Shown in pieces: positions 27,237 through 35,367 of a stretch of 64,000 nucleotides of DNA. A program made the position numbers and the translations under genes. The notes below the pieces were generated by a model, which made no database searches, was not told the origin of the DNA, and was given only the letters and a program-made list of their open reading frames with translations. This DNA comes from Agromyces sp. SYSU T00194. Its GTDB lineage: Bacteria > Actinomycetota > Actinomycetes > Actinomycetales > Microbacteriaceae. The stretch covers positions 186,001-250,000 of the forward strand of contig NZ_JBEPJZ010000001.1 of NCBI RefSeq assembly GCF_040496035.1. Reading direction: 5' to 3'. Position 1 is the first letter of the stretch. Each line of letters opens with the position of its first letter.

Positions 27237-28135
27237 GCACCAACGACACCGAGCAGGCGATCGTCGAGGACGAGCTGGCGGAGGAGGTGCCCACGGCCGA
27301 GGTCGTCGAGCACGAGCTCTCGCCGAACACCGCCGCAGCCGTGCCGCTGCGCCGGCGGCGCGGCCACGGCCTCGCGACCTGGGGCCCGCCGCTGGGGGTG
27401 GCCGCGCTCATCGTCGGCCTCTGGTACTTCGTCGGCGCGGTCATCCTCGACCCCTCGAAGTCCTACCTGCTCCCGCCGCCGCACGACGTGCTCGCGACCT
27501 ACTTCGACCCGAACCTCGGCCCGGAGATGTTCGAGGCGCTCTGGAACAGCGCCGTGGTGGCCCTGACCGGCCTCTTCATCGCCATCGTGCTCGGCGTGGT
27601 CTGGGCGGTCGCGATGAACCAGGCGAAGTGGATCGAGCGCTCGCTCTACCCGTACGCGGTCATCCTGCAGACGATCCCGATCCTCGCGCTCGTGCCGCTG
27701 ATCGGCTTCTGGTTCGGCTTCGACTTCACCGCCCGCGTCATCGTGGCGGTGCTGATCGCCCTGTTCCCGATGGTGTCGAACACCCTGTTCGGACTCCAGT
27801 CGGTCGACAAGGCCCAGCGCGAGCTGTTCACCCTGCAGCGCGCCAGCCGCTGGACGGTGCTCAAGAAGCTCCAGTTCCCGGCGGCGCTCCCGGCCATCTT
27901 CGCGGGCATGCGCATCTCGGCCGGACTCGCCGTCGTCGGCGCCATCGTCGGCGACTTCTTCTTCCAGCGCGGCACGCCCGGCATCGGCGCGTTGATCTCG
28001 AAGTACCAGGCCCGCCTCAACGCGGATCCCCTGTTCGCCTCGATCATCCTCGCGTCGCTGTTCGGCGTCGTCGTGTTCTGGTTCTTCGGCTGGCTCGGCA
28101 AGCGGGTCGTCGGCAAGTGGTACGACTTCGCCTGA
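27233..28135 (+). CDS. ABC importer permease, NitT/TauT/ThiX type
   Basis: 300 residues, ATG overlapping the previous stop. An acidic cytoplasmic N-terminus of about 45 residues precedes six helices. The EAA-like cytoplasmic loop (TLQRASRWTVLKKLQFPAALP) that docks to the ATPase is followed by FAGMRISAGLAVVGAIVGDFF, typical of the BPD_transp_1 family. The long acidic N-terminal extension is unusual for this family. Confidence 0.92.
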   Translation: MSTNDTEQAIVEDELAEEVPTAEVVEHELSPNTAAAVPLRRRRGHGLATWGPPLGVAALIVGLWYFVGAVILDPSKSYLLPPPHDVLATYFDPNLGPEMFEALWNSAVVALTGLFIAIVLGVVWAVAMNQAKWIERSLYPYAVILQTIPILALVPLIGFWFGFDFTARVIVAVLIALFPMVSNTLFGLQSVDKAQRELFTLQRASRWTVLKKLQFPAALPAIFAGMRISAGLAVVGAIVGDFFFQRGTPGIGALISKYQARLNADPLFASIILASLFGVVVFWFFGWLGKRVVGKWYDFA

Positions 28136-28236
28136 CCGTCCGGCCGGAACCCACGGGGCACCGCACCGCCGGCCGCCCCGCCGCACCACCCTCACCACCG
28201 CACCATCCCCTGCACCACCCACCAAGAGGAGAACCC

Positions 28237-29406
28237 ATGCGCAAGCACACGTCCCGGGCGGTCGTCGCCGTCGGCTTCATGGCCGGCACGCTCGCCCTCG
28301 CCTCGTGCGCCTCGAGCGGCGACGCGGGCTCGGAGGACACCGGCTCCGACGAGATGACCATCGGCTCGATCGACCTGGCCGCGGCCGGCTGCCCCGCCGA
28401 CATCCGCATCCAGACCGACTGGAACCCGGAGTCGGAGCACGGCCACCTGTACGAGCTCGTCGGCCCCGACCCCGAGATCGACGACTCCGTCAAGTCGGTC
28501 ACCGGCCCCCTGTACGCCTCCGGCGAGTACACCGGCGTCGACGTGACCATCCTCGCGGGCGGCCCGGCGACCGGCTTCACGCAGCCGAACGCCCAGATGT
28601 ACAACGACGACTCGATCTTCATGGCCTACGTCGGCACCGACGAGGCGATCGCCCACGCGGGCGACCTGCCCACCGTCGGCGTCTTCGCGCCGCTGGAGAA
28701 GGACCCGCAGATGATCATGTGGGACCCGGAGACCTACCCCGACGTCGAGGGCATCGCCGACCTGGGCGAGGAGGGCGTCACCGTCCGCGTCTTCCCCGGC
28801 GGCACCTACATCGACTACTTCGTCGGCACGGGCGTCCTCTCCGAGGACCAGATCGACTCGACCTACGACGGCCTGCCCGCCGTGTTCGTGTCGGAGGACG
28901 GCGCGATCTCGCAGCAGGGCTTCGCCTCGGCCGAGCCGTACATCTACGAGAACGAGGTCCCCGAGTGGGGCAAGCCGGTCGGCTACGAGCTGATCAACGA
29001 CGCCGGCTACCCGAAGTACGCCGCCGTCATGTCGCTGCGCCCGGACGACGTCACCGAGTACGCCGACTGCCTCACCGAGCTGGTGCCGGTGCTGCAGCAG
29101 GCCGAGATCGACTTCTTCGCCGACCCGACCGAGACCAACGAGCTCATCCTCGAGCTGGTCGACGCGTACGACACCGGCTGGGTCTACTCCGAGGGCGTCG
29201 CCGAGTACTCGGTCGCGACCCTGCAGGCGGAGCTCGTCGGCAACGGCGAGGACGACGTGCTCGGCAACCTCGACGAGGCCCGCGTGCAGGAGCTGTTCGA
29301 CATCGTGGTGCCGATCTACACCGAGCAGGGCTTCGAGATCCCCGAGGACCTGACCGCTGAGGACATCTACACCAACGAGTTCATCGACGAGTCGATCGGC
29401 TTCTGA
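28237..29406 (+). CDS. ABC importer substrate-binding lipoprotein, NMT1/THI5-like
   Basis: 389 residues, AAGAGGAG before ATG. Signal peptide with lipobox LASC (Cys24), a short acidic linker, then an NMT1/THI5-type binding fold. The strand IRIQTDWNPESEHGHLYELV matches the position of the ligand-binding start in ThiY-like proteins. The family binds thiamine-pyrimidine precursors, nitrate, taurine or similar small molecules. The ligand should be the substrate of the hydrolases in this operon. Confidence 0.88.
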   Translation: MRKHTSRAVVAVGFMAGTLALASCASSGDAGSEDTGSDEMTIGSIDLAAAGCPADIRIQTDWNPESEHGHLYELVGPDPEIDDSVKSVTGPLYASGEYTGVDVTILAGGPATGFTQPNAQMYNDDSIFMAYVGTDEAIAHAGDLPTVGVFAPLEKDPQMIMWDPETYPDVEGIADLGEEGVTVRVFPGGTYIDYFVGTGVLSEDQIDSTYDGLPAVFVSEDGAISQQGFASAEPYIYENEVPEWGKPVGYELINDAGYPKYAAVMSLRPDDVTEYADCLTELVPVLQQAEIDFFADPTETNELILELVDAYDTGWVYSEGVAEYSVATLQAELVGNGEDDVLGNLDEARVQELFDIVVPIYTEQGFEIPEDLTAEDIYTNEFIDESIGF

Positions 29407-29413
29407 TCGACCA

Positions 29414-29448
29414 CCGCGGCGGTCCGGCCCCGTGCCGGGCCGCCGCGG
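29414..29448 (+). terminator. intra-operon hairpin after the binding-protein gene
   Basis: A 15-bp stem (one G-U pair) with a 5-nt loop starts eight bases after the stop of the lipoprotein gene, before the SDR gene. No U-tract. It may partly terminate, or protect the 3' end of the importer mRNA so that the binding protein is made in excess. Confidence 0.6.
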
Positions 29449-29486
29449 CCGTCTCCACCTCCCCGAACCACCGCCAGGAGCGCTCC

Positions 29487-30230
29487 ATGCCCGCATCAGG
29501 TCGACTCGCCGGCCGCCGCGCGATCGTCACCGGCGCGGCCCGCGGCATCGGCCGCGCGATCGCGGGGCGGTTCGCGGCCGAGGGCGCCGCGGTCGCGGTG
29601 CTCGACCTCGACGCGGATGCGGCCGAGGCGACCGCGCGCGACCTGGGCGGCCGCGCATTCGCGGTCGACCTGGCCGACGACGAGGCGGCCCGGGCGGCGA
29701 TCGCCGACGCGGCCGGCGCACTCGGCGGCCTCGACGTGCTCGTGAACAACGCGGGCATCCTGCGGCTCGGCCCGCTGCTGGCGATCACCGCCGACGAGTG
29801 GGACCACGTGCAGCGCGTGAACGCCCGCTCCATGCTGAGCACCACCCAGGCGGCCGCGGCCGTCATGATCCCCGCAGGCGGCGGTCGCATCGTCAACCTC
29901 GCGAGCATGGCCGCCAAGTCCGGCGGCGCCGGCGAGGCCGCGTACGCCGCCTCCAAGGCCGCCGTGGTCGCCCTCACCCGCGCGACCGCGCTCGAGCTCG
30001 GCCCGCACGGCATCACCGCGAACGCGCTCTGCCCGGGCTACATCCTCACCGACATGGGCGCCGCCACCCGCACCGACGACGACGTCGCGCGCTGGTCGGC
30101 GCGCTCCCCGCTCGGCCGGCTCGGCGATCCCGCCGACGTGGCCGGCGCAGCACTCTTCCTCGCCTCCGACGACGGGGCCTACCTCACCGGGCAGGCCGTG
30201 AACGTCACCGGCGGCATGATCATGCACTGA
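29487..30230 (+). CDS. short-chain dehydrogenase/reductase (SDR)
   Basis: 247 residues, classical SDR. Cofactor loop VTGAARGIGRAIA (NAD preference suggested by the Asp in AVLDLDAD), NNAGILRLGPL, catalytic Ser in IVNLASMAAKSGG and YAASK with Tyr/Lys, and PGYILTDMG near the end. Oxidises or reduces an alcohol/ketone intermediate of the pathway; substrate unknown. It follows the importer after an 80-bp gap with a hairpin and is 14 bp from the next gene. Confidence 0.92.
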   Translation: MPASGRLAGRRAIVTGAARGIGRAIAGRFAAEGAAVAVLDLDADAAEATARDLGGRAFAVDLADDEAARAAIADAAGALGGLDVLVNNAGILRLGPLLAITADEWDHVQRVNARSMLSTTQAAAAVMIPAGGGRIVNLASMAAKSGGAGEAAYAASKAAVVALTRATALELGPHGITANALCPGYILTDMGAATRTDDDVARWSARSPLGRLGDPADVAGAALFLASDDGAYLTGQAVNVTGGMIMH

Positions 30231-30244
30231 CAGGAGATCCACGC

Positions 30245-31588
30245 ATGTCCACGACCCCCGACCTCACCGCGCTCGTCGCCGACCTCACCGCAGCCCTCGG
30301 CGAGCGCGGCGTCAGCGTCGACCCCGCGACCCGCGAGCGGGCCTCGGTCGACGGATGCGCGCTCTCCCCCGTCGTGAGCGCGAAGCTGCCGCTCGGGCTC
30401 GCCGACGTCGTGGCGTACCCGACCGACGCCGAGCAGGTCGCCGACGTCGTGCGGGCGGCCCTCGCGCACGGGGTGCCCGTGACGCCCCGCGGCAAGGGCA
30501 CGGGCAACTACGGCCAGGGAATCCCGCTGCACGACGGGCTCGTGCTCGACCTCAGCCGCGCGCGGGGCATCGTCGAGGTCGGCGACGGCTACGTCACCGC
30601 CGAGGGCGGCGCGGTGATGGCGCAGATCGAGAACGCGGCCTGGGCGACCGGGCAGCAGCTGCTCATGTACCCGTCGACCGCGCAGTCGACGCTCGGCGGG
30701 TTCCTCTCCGGCGGATCGGGCGGCACCGGCTCGATCGCGCACGGGGTCATCGCGGGCGGCCCGTTCGTGATCGCGCTCGACGTCGTGCACGCCGACGGCG
30801 GCGGCCTCCACCACGTCGAGGGCGCCGAGGCGCAGGAGTACCTCCACAACTACGGCACCGCCGGCATCATCGCCCGCGCGACCGTCGCCCTCGAGCCGCT
30901 GCAGCCCTGGCGGGCGTTCTACGCGAGCTTCGACGCCGACGCGTTCCCGGCCGCGCTCGGCCTGCTCGCGCCGTTCGCCGAGCTGGAGCCGACCCCGCGA
31001 CTCGTCTCGACCGACCTGCCCACCCTCGCCGACGCGCTGCCGTCGAACCCCGGCATCCCCGAGGGACGCGTCAGCCTCCGCGGCATCCTCGACGCCGCCT
31101 CGATCGACGCGGCCACGGCGCTCGTCGAGGCCGCGGGCGGCCGGGTCGAGCACGTCGCCGAGGGCGCGAAGGAGGTCATGCGGCTCAGCATGATCTCCTA
31201 CAACCACCCCATCGAGTGGCTGCAGAAGGCCTACCCCGGCGAGTACTTCCACGTCGAGGTCGGCGGGTCCGCGCTCGTCGACCGCATCGACGAGGTGCAC
31301 GCGGTCTACCCCGGCGCGATGCTGCACGCCGAGGCGCAGCGGGGCCGGCCGATCGGCATGCTCGCGGGCCGCTACGAGAGCGAGGAGGCGGTGCTCGCCG
31401 GCATGGCCGCGCTCGGCGAGCTCGGCGTGCACACGCACAATCCCCACCAGTGGTTCGTCGACGTGCGCGTCGAGGAGACGCGAGCGCGCAAGGCGCAGAC
31501 CGATCCCGCGGGCATCCTCAATCCGGGCAAGCTGCCCGAGGCGGATGCCGCGACGAACCCGCTCATGTACGGGAAGGCCCCGGCGTGA
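30245..31588 (+). CDS. FAD-binding (PCMH/GlcD-type) oxidase or dehydrogenase
   Basis: 447 residues, AGGAG before ATG. FAD_binding_4 domain (about 45-220) with PRGKGTGNYGQGIPLHDG and GFLSGGSGGTGSIAHGVI, then a substrate domain ending TDPAGILNPGKLP, the signature of lactate/glycolate-type flavoenzymes. No His-/Cys-FAD attachment site is obvious. It would oxidise a hydroxy acid or alcohol intermediate. GTGA overlap with the creatininase-family gene. Confidence 0.88.
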   Translation: MSTTPDLTALVADLTAALGERGVSVDPATRERASVDGCALSPVVSAKLPLGLADVVAYPTDAEQVADVVRAALAHGVPVTPRGKGTGNYGQGIPLHDGLVLDLSRARGIVEVGDGYVTAEGGAVMAQIENAAWATGQQLLMYPSTAQSTLGGFLSGGSGGTGSIAHGVIAGGPFVIALDVVHADGGGLHHVEGAEAQEYLHNYGTAGIIARATVALEPLQPWRAFYASFDADAFPAALGLLAPFAELEPTPRLVSTDLPTLADALPSNPGIPEGRVSLRGILDAASIDAATALVEAAGGRVEHVAEGAKEVMRLSMISYNHPIEWLQKAYPGEYFHVEVGGSALVDRIDEVHAVYPGAMLHAEAQRGRPIGMLAGRYESEEAVLAGMAALGELGVHTHNPHQWFVDVRVEETRARKAQTDPAGILNPGKLPEADAATNPLMYGKAPA

Positions 31589-32358
31589 GCCGGCGCCTCG
31601 ACGAGCAGAGCGGCCCCTGGGTCGCCTCCTCGCTCACTCCCGAGTCGATCGTCGTCGTGCCCACCGGTGCGATCGAGCACCACGGACCGCACCTCCCGCT
31701 CGCGACCGACCGCATCATGGCCGAGGAGGTCGCTGCGGCCGCCGTCGACCGGGCCGCGGCGGCGGGCGTCGACGCCTGGCTGCTGCCGGCGCTCGCCTAC
31801 ACGAAGTCCGACGAGCACGCGTGGGCCCCGGGCACGATGTGGCTCTCGGCGGAGACGTTCCACGCGACGCTCGTCGACCTGGGCCGCGCGATCGCCGCGA
31901 CGCCCGCACGCCGGGTCGTCTTCCTCAACGGCCACGGCGGCAACGTGGCGCCCCTCGGCGTGGCCGTGCGCGAGCTGCGGCGCCGCTTCGGACTGCACAC
32001 GTTCTTCACGGGCATCCGCGTGCCGCCGGGCGACGGCGACGAGGGCGGCGACGAGCTCGGCATGGGCATCCACGGCGGGCACGGCGAGACCTCCCTGCTG
32101 CTGCACCTGCGTCCCGACCTGGTGGACCTCGCCGCGGCGCGCCGCGCGGTGCCCGAGCACCTGCTCGAGACGCCGATGATCGGGTTCGCCGGCACGCCCG
32201 TGACGTTCGGCTGGCTGAGCGACGACTTCGGCACCGGCGGCGTGATCGGCGACCCGACGCGCGCGAACGCGGCGCACGGTGCCGCCCTGTTCGAGGCGGC
32301 GGTCGACCAGGCGGCACGGGGCCTCGGCGAGGTCGCCCGATTCCACGCGGCGCCATGA
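31585..32358 (+). CDS. creatininase-family amidohydrolase
   Basis: 257 residues from a GTG overlapping the previous stop. Metal-binding residues of the family are all visible: PTGAIEHHGPHLPLATD, FLNGHGGNVAPL and GIHGGHGETS. The family opens cyclic amides (creatinine, FAPy, inosose derivatives). Next to the CodA-like enzyme this supports stepwise opening of a ring with amide nitrogens. Substrate not predictable. Confidence 0.9.
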   Translation: MSRRLDEQSGPWVASSLTPESIVVVPTGAIEHHGPHLPLATDRIMAEEVAAAAVDRAAAAGVDAWLLPALAYTKSDEHAWAPGTMWLSAETFHATLVDLGRAIAATPARRVVFLNGHGGNVAPLGVAVRELRRRFGLHTFFTGIRVPPGDGDEGGDELGMGIHGGHGETSLLLHLRPDLVDLAAARRAVPEHLLETPMIGFAGTPVTFGWLSDDFGTGGVIGDPTRANAAHGAALFEAAVDQAARGLGEVARFHAAP

Positions 32359-32369
32359 CGGAGGAACGC

Positions 32370-33032
32370 ATGCCCGAGCACCCGACGAGCGACGACCAGC
32401 CGCCCGTGATCATCACGAGCACCAACCGCTTCGGCCACGACCAGGCGGACCCCGACGAGACGCTCGCCGACCCGATGGAGCTGCTGGCGGCATGGTTGCC
32501 GGGAAACGACGACGAGCTGCGCCCGCTGATGACCCTCACCACGATCGGCGCCGACGGCTACCCCGACTCGCGCAGCGTGCTGCTCAGCGAGTTCGACGGC
32601 GAGGCGATCGCCTTCCACACCGACGCGCGCACGCGCAAGGCGCGCGAGCTCGCCGCCGACGGCCGCGTGTCGCTCGTGCTGGCGTGGGTCGAGCACGCCC
32701 GGCAGCTCACGGTCGCCGGCGATGCGGTGCCGGTGACCGCCGAGGCGGCCGCGTCGGTCTTCCGCGCCCGGTCGCGCTACCTCCAGCTGCTCGCCTGGAT
32801 GAACTCCGCCGAGCTCGCCCACCTGCCGCGCGCCGAGCGCGTCGCGGCCTGGGAGGCGTTCGCGGCGGCGCATCCGGAGGGCACCCTCGATGCGCCCGAG
32901 CACTGGGTGGGCTACCGGGTGCTCCCGCACCGGCTCACGTTCTGGCGCGGCGACCTCGAGGGGCCGAGCAACCGGGTCGAGTACACCCGCGGCGCCGACG
33001 GCGCCTGGTCGGCGACCCGACTGCCGGGCTGA
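32370..33032 (+). CDS. PdxH-like FMN split-barrel flavoprotein with altered active site
   Basis: 220 residues from ATG 32370, which has an ideal GGAGG 5 nt upstream; an ATG at 32355 overlaps the previous stop and is the alternative. The fold follows pyridoxamine-phosphate oxidase: RSVLLSEFDGEAIAFHTDARTRKA, ARQLTVAG, HWVGYRVLPHRLTFWRGD, ending WSATRLPG. The canonical RLHDR motif that holds the PLP phosphate side is replaced by GPSNR, so both the Arg and His are missing. It is probably not a B6 enzyme but a flavin oxidase/reductase for the pathway. Last gene of the operon. Confidence 0.82.
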   Translation: MPEHPTSDDQPPVIITSTNRFGHDQADPDETLADPMELLAAWLPGNDDELRPLMTLTTIGADGYPDSRSVLLSEFDGEAIAFHTDARTRKARELAADGRVSLVLAWVEHARQLTVAGDAVPVTAEAAASVFRARSRYLQLLAWMNSAELAHLPRAERVAAWEAFAAAHPEGTLDAPEHWVGYRVLPHRLTFWRGDLEGPSNRVEYTRGADGAWSATRLPG

Positions 33033-33059
33033 GCGGATGCCCCGCGGCGGCGCCCCGCG

Positions 33060-34091
33060 TCAGGCGGCGACGCCCGCGATGCCGTCGGCCACCTCGGCGA
33101 CCGCCTCGGCGTAGGCGAGCTCGCCGCCGGGGCCCGAGCCGCCGGAGAGGTCGACCCCGTCGACCCCGTCGACCTCGAGCAGCTCCTCGGCGAGCGCGAT
33201 CGCCGCGTCGATCCCGGCCCGCCGCACGTCGGTCGCCGACGCGATGCGCTGGATGTACCCGGGCGGCAGCACCATGCCCGGGAAGGAATCGAGCGTCGAC
33301 GCGCTGTCGACGTCGAACACGACCGGCACGCAGGCGATGAAGCGCACCTCCGAACCCGCGTCCCGTGCCGATCGCACGAACCGCCGCACGGGCGAGGTGC
33401 CGCCGCAGTGGTCGATGAAGCAGACGTCGGCCCCCGCCGCCTCCTTGACGAGCAGGCGCGCCACCCGGTCGCCCACGGGGGGCGCTGCCGGCGCCTCCGC
33501 GACCGACACCACGTGCCCGGCCCCGCGGGCGACCGCGGCGAGCTCGACGCCGTCGAGGTCGAAGACCGGCGCGGCATCGGGCCGGTGGCCGATGCCGGTG
33601 TGGTCGCCGGTGACGCAGTGCACGCCCGCGGCGCCGGCGACCGCGAGCCCCGCGACCTCGCCCTCGAGCGCCACGCGATTGCGGTCGCGGCAGTTCACGC
33701 CCGCCCAGACGGCGATGCCCTCGCGGCCGAGCAGCATCGCGCGCAGGCTCGGGGCGTACTGCACGCGCGCATCGGGCGCGTCACCCGAGAGCACGGCGTC
33801 GACGCGCCCCGACAGGATCGCCGCGCAGGCCGCGAGGCCGTGCTCGTCGGCCGCGCGCGCCGGCAGGTCGGCGACGACCACGCGGCCCGCGGCGAGTCGT
33901 GCGAGCGTGGCCCCGGCCGCGCTCGTGCGCGCACCGGGCGGCACGCCCCGCTCGCCGTCGACGCCCTCCCAGGGCCGCGGCGGCCCCTCGAGGAAGACGC
34001 ACGGGAACGCGCCCGCCTCGCAGCTCCCGTCGGCGCCCACCCCGCCGCACGGGCCGTACTCCATGTGCTTCGGACACCCCACCCGCGACAC
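33060..34091 (-). CDS. MetF-like protein with N-terminal Cys-rich MTHFR_C domain
   Basis: 343 residues from a GTG one base after the GlpQ stop. The N-terminus carries the Cys cluster CPKHMEYGPCGGV plus CEAGAFPC, typical of the 'MTHFR C-terminal' (MetV-like, probably zinc-binding) domain, here placed first. The rest is a methylenetetrahydrofolate-reductase-like barrel (VNCRDRNRVALEGEVAGL, VTGDHTGIGHRPDAAPVFDLDGVEL, VLPPGYIQRI). Likely handles C1 units on tetrahydrofolate; partners are not in the window. The domain order is reversed compared with bacterial fusions I know. Confidence 0.72.
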   Translation of the reverse strand: MSRVGCPKHMEYGPCGGVGADGSCEAGAFPCVFLEGPPRPWEGVDGERGVPPGARTSAAGATLARLAAGRVVVADLPARAADEHGLAACAAILSGRVDAVLSGDAPDARVQYAPSLRAMLLGREGIAVWAGVNCRDRNRVALEGEVAGLAVAGAAGVHCVTGDHTGIGHRPDAAPVFDLDGVELAAVARGAGHVVSVAEAPAAPPVGDRVARLLVKEAAGADVCFIDHCGGTSPVRRFVRSARDAGSEVRFIACVPVVFDVDSASTLDSFPGMVLPPGYIQRIASATDVRRAGIDAAIALAEELLEVDGVDGVDLSGGSGPGGELAYAEAVAEVADGIAGVAA

Positions 34092-34092
34092 G

Positions 34093-35169
34093 TTAGCGAC
34101 GGGTCGTGTCGGCCGTGTTTCGCGCGTCCAGGGCGAGGTCGGGGTGATCGGCGAAGACCCCGTCGACCCCCGTCTCGATGATGCGCGCGAAGGCGCCGAG
34201 CCAGTCGCCCCAGGCCGACGTCGCCGTGCCGCGGCGGAACCCCTGCCGGAGGAACCGGTTCTCCGGCCGCAGCGTCCAGGTGAACACGTCGAGGCCGTGC
34301 TCGTGGGCCGCCTCGACCAGCGCAGCGCCCGCGAGTGGTGCGACGAGCGGCGCGGACGCACCGCGCGCGGCATCCGGCGCCCGGTCCCGGTCCCGACCCA
34401 GCAGCCGCCCGGTGTCGACGCTCACGCCGTCGACCCGGCCCGCGAGCCCGGCCAGCCCGTCGGGCGTCGCGAACCGGTCGAACGCGGGCGCGTCCGAACC
34501 CAGCGCGCGCACGAGGTCGGCCGGGGCGCCGGACGCCTCGAGCAGGAAGACCCGTCGGCCCGGAACGCCGCGACGGGCCAGCCGGTCCAGCACGTCGAGC
34601 TCGAACGCCTCGGCGACGATCGCGCGGCGCCCGTCGGCCCAGCCGGCCCCGGCGAGCTCGGCGGCCACCAGCTCGTCGAGCGGCAGGCCCATGCCCGCGA
34701 AGTGGCTCGCGTGCTTCAGCTCGGCCACGAGCGCGACCTCCCGGCCGGTGCGCTCGCACTCGCGATCGAGCAGCGCGAGCAGGTCGCGGAACCGCAGCAC
34801 CGGGAAGCGCCCGTCGAACGTGGCGTTCTGCGGCCGGGTCCGGGGCATGCGCTCGCGCGCCCGCAGGGTGGCGAGCTCGGCCCAGGTGAAGTCCTCGGTG
34901 AACCAGCCGGCCACCCGGGCGCCGTCGACCTCGCGCGTGGTGCGCCGGGCGGCGAACTCGGGCCGGCTCGCGACATCCGTCGTGCCGGAGATCTCGTGCT
35001 CGTGCCGCACGACGAGCACGCCGTCGCGGGTGGCGACGAGGTCGGGCTCCACCGCGTCGGCGCCGAGGGCCACGGCGAGCGTGTAGGCGGGCGCCGTGTG
35101 CTCGGGCCGGTACCCGCTCGCGCCGCGGTGGGCGATGACGAGCGGGGTCGTGCCGTGGGCGGTCGCCAT
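34093..35169 (-). CDS. glpQ: glycerophosphodiester phosphodiesterase
   Basis: 358 residues from ATG 35169. GDPD barrel: IAHRGASGYRPEHTAPAY, GADAVEPDLVATRDGVLVVRHE with the catalytic His and metal ligands, and VFTWTLRPENRF followed by GVDGVFADHPDLAL. Splits glycerophosphodiesters to glycerol-3-phosphate and an alcohol; no signal peptide, so cytosolic. A TACGCT box 7 nt before ATG suggests a leaderless mRNA. Its product could feed GlpD (41-43 kb). Confidence 0.93.
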   Translation of the reverse strand: MATAHGTTPLVIAHRGASGYRPEHTAPAYTLAVALGADAVEPDLVATRDGVLVVRHEHEISGTTDVASRPEFAARRTTREVDGARVAGWFTEDFTWAELATLRARERMPRTRPQNATFDGRFPVLRFRDLLALLDRECERTGREVALVAELKHASHFAGMGLPLDELVAAELAGAGWADGRRAIVAEAFELDVLDRLARRGVPGRRVFLLEASGAPADLVRALGSDAPAFDRFATPDGLAGLAGRVDGVSVDTGRLLGRDRDRAPDAARGASAPLVAPLAGAALVEAAHEHGLDVFTWTLRPENRFLRQGFRRGTATSAWGDWLGAFARIIETGVDGVFADHPDLALDARNTADTTRR

Positions 35170-35176
35170 GGGCTCC

Positions 35177-35182
35177 AGCGTA
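35177..35182 (-). promoter_or_regulatory. leaderless -10 box (TACGCT) of glpQ
   Basis: TACGCT ends 7 nt before the glpQ ATG on the reverse strand; no ribosome site is needed for a leaderless start. Confidence 0.5.
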
Positions 35183-35290
35183 GGTGCGCACCGCTCCCGT
35201 GCGGTCGCAGGCGGCTCCGCCCGGGGCGAACAACCCGTGAATCCGCCGGATTCGGGGGTGCTCCCCCGCCCGTCGGACACCGGTCTCCGG

Positions 35291-35296
35291 TAGATT
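35291..35296 (+). promoter_or_regulatory. -10 candidate (TAGATT) for the Bax-inhibitor-1 gene
   Basis: TAGATT lies 72 bp before ATG 35368. No convincing -35 partner is visible. The mRNA would have a leader of about 65 nt. Confidence 0.3.
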
Positions 35297-35367
35297 CGTT
35301 GGTCAGGGACGTCCGCGACGACGGCCCGACCCCTTCCCCAGCGAACGCAGAGGACACCTCAGACCCC

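Noticed and set aside
22208..33032. Genomic island acquired by recent transfer
   Set aside because: GC content, codon use and the CGGATGCC octamer are the same as in flanking genes; no integrase, tRNA or direct repeats at the edges.
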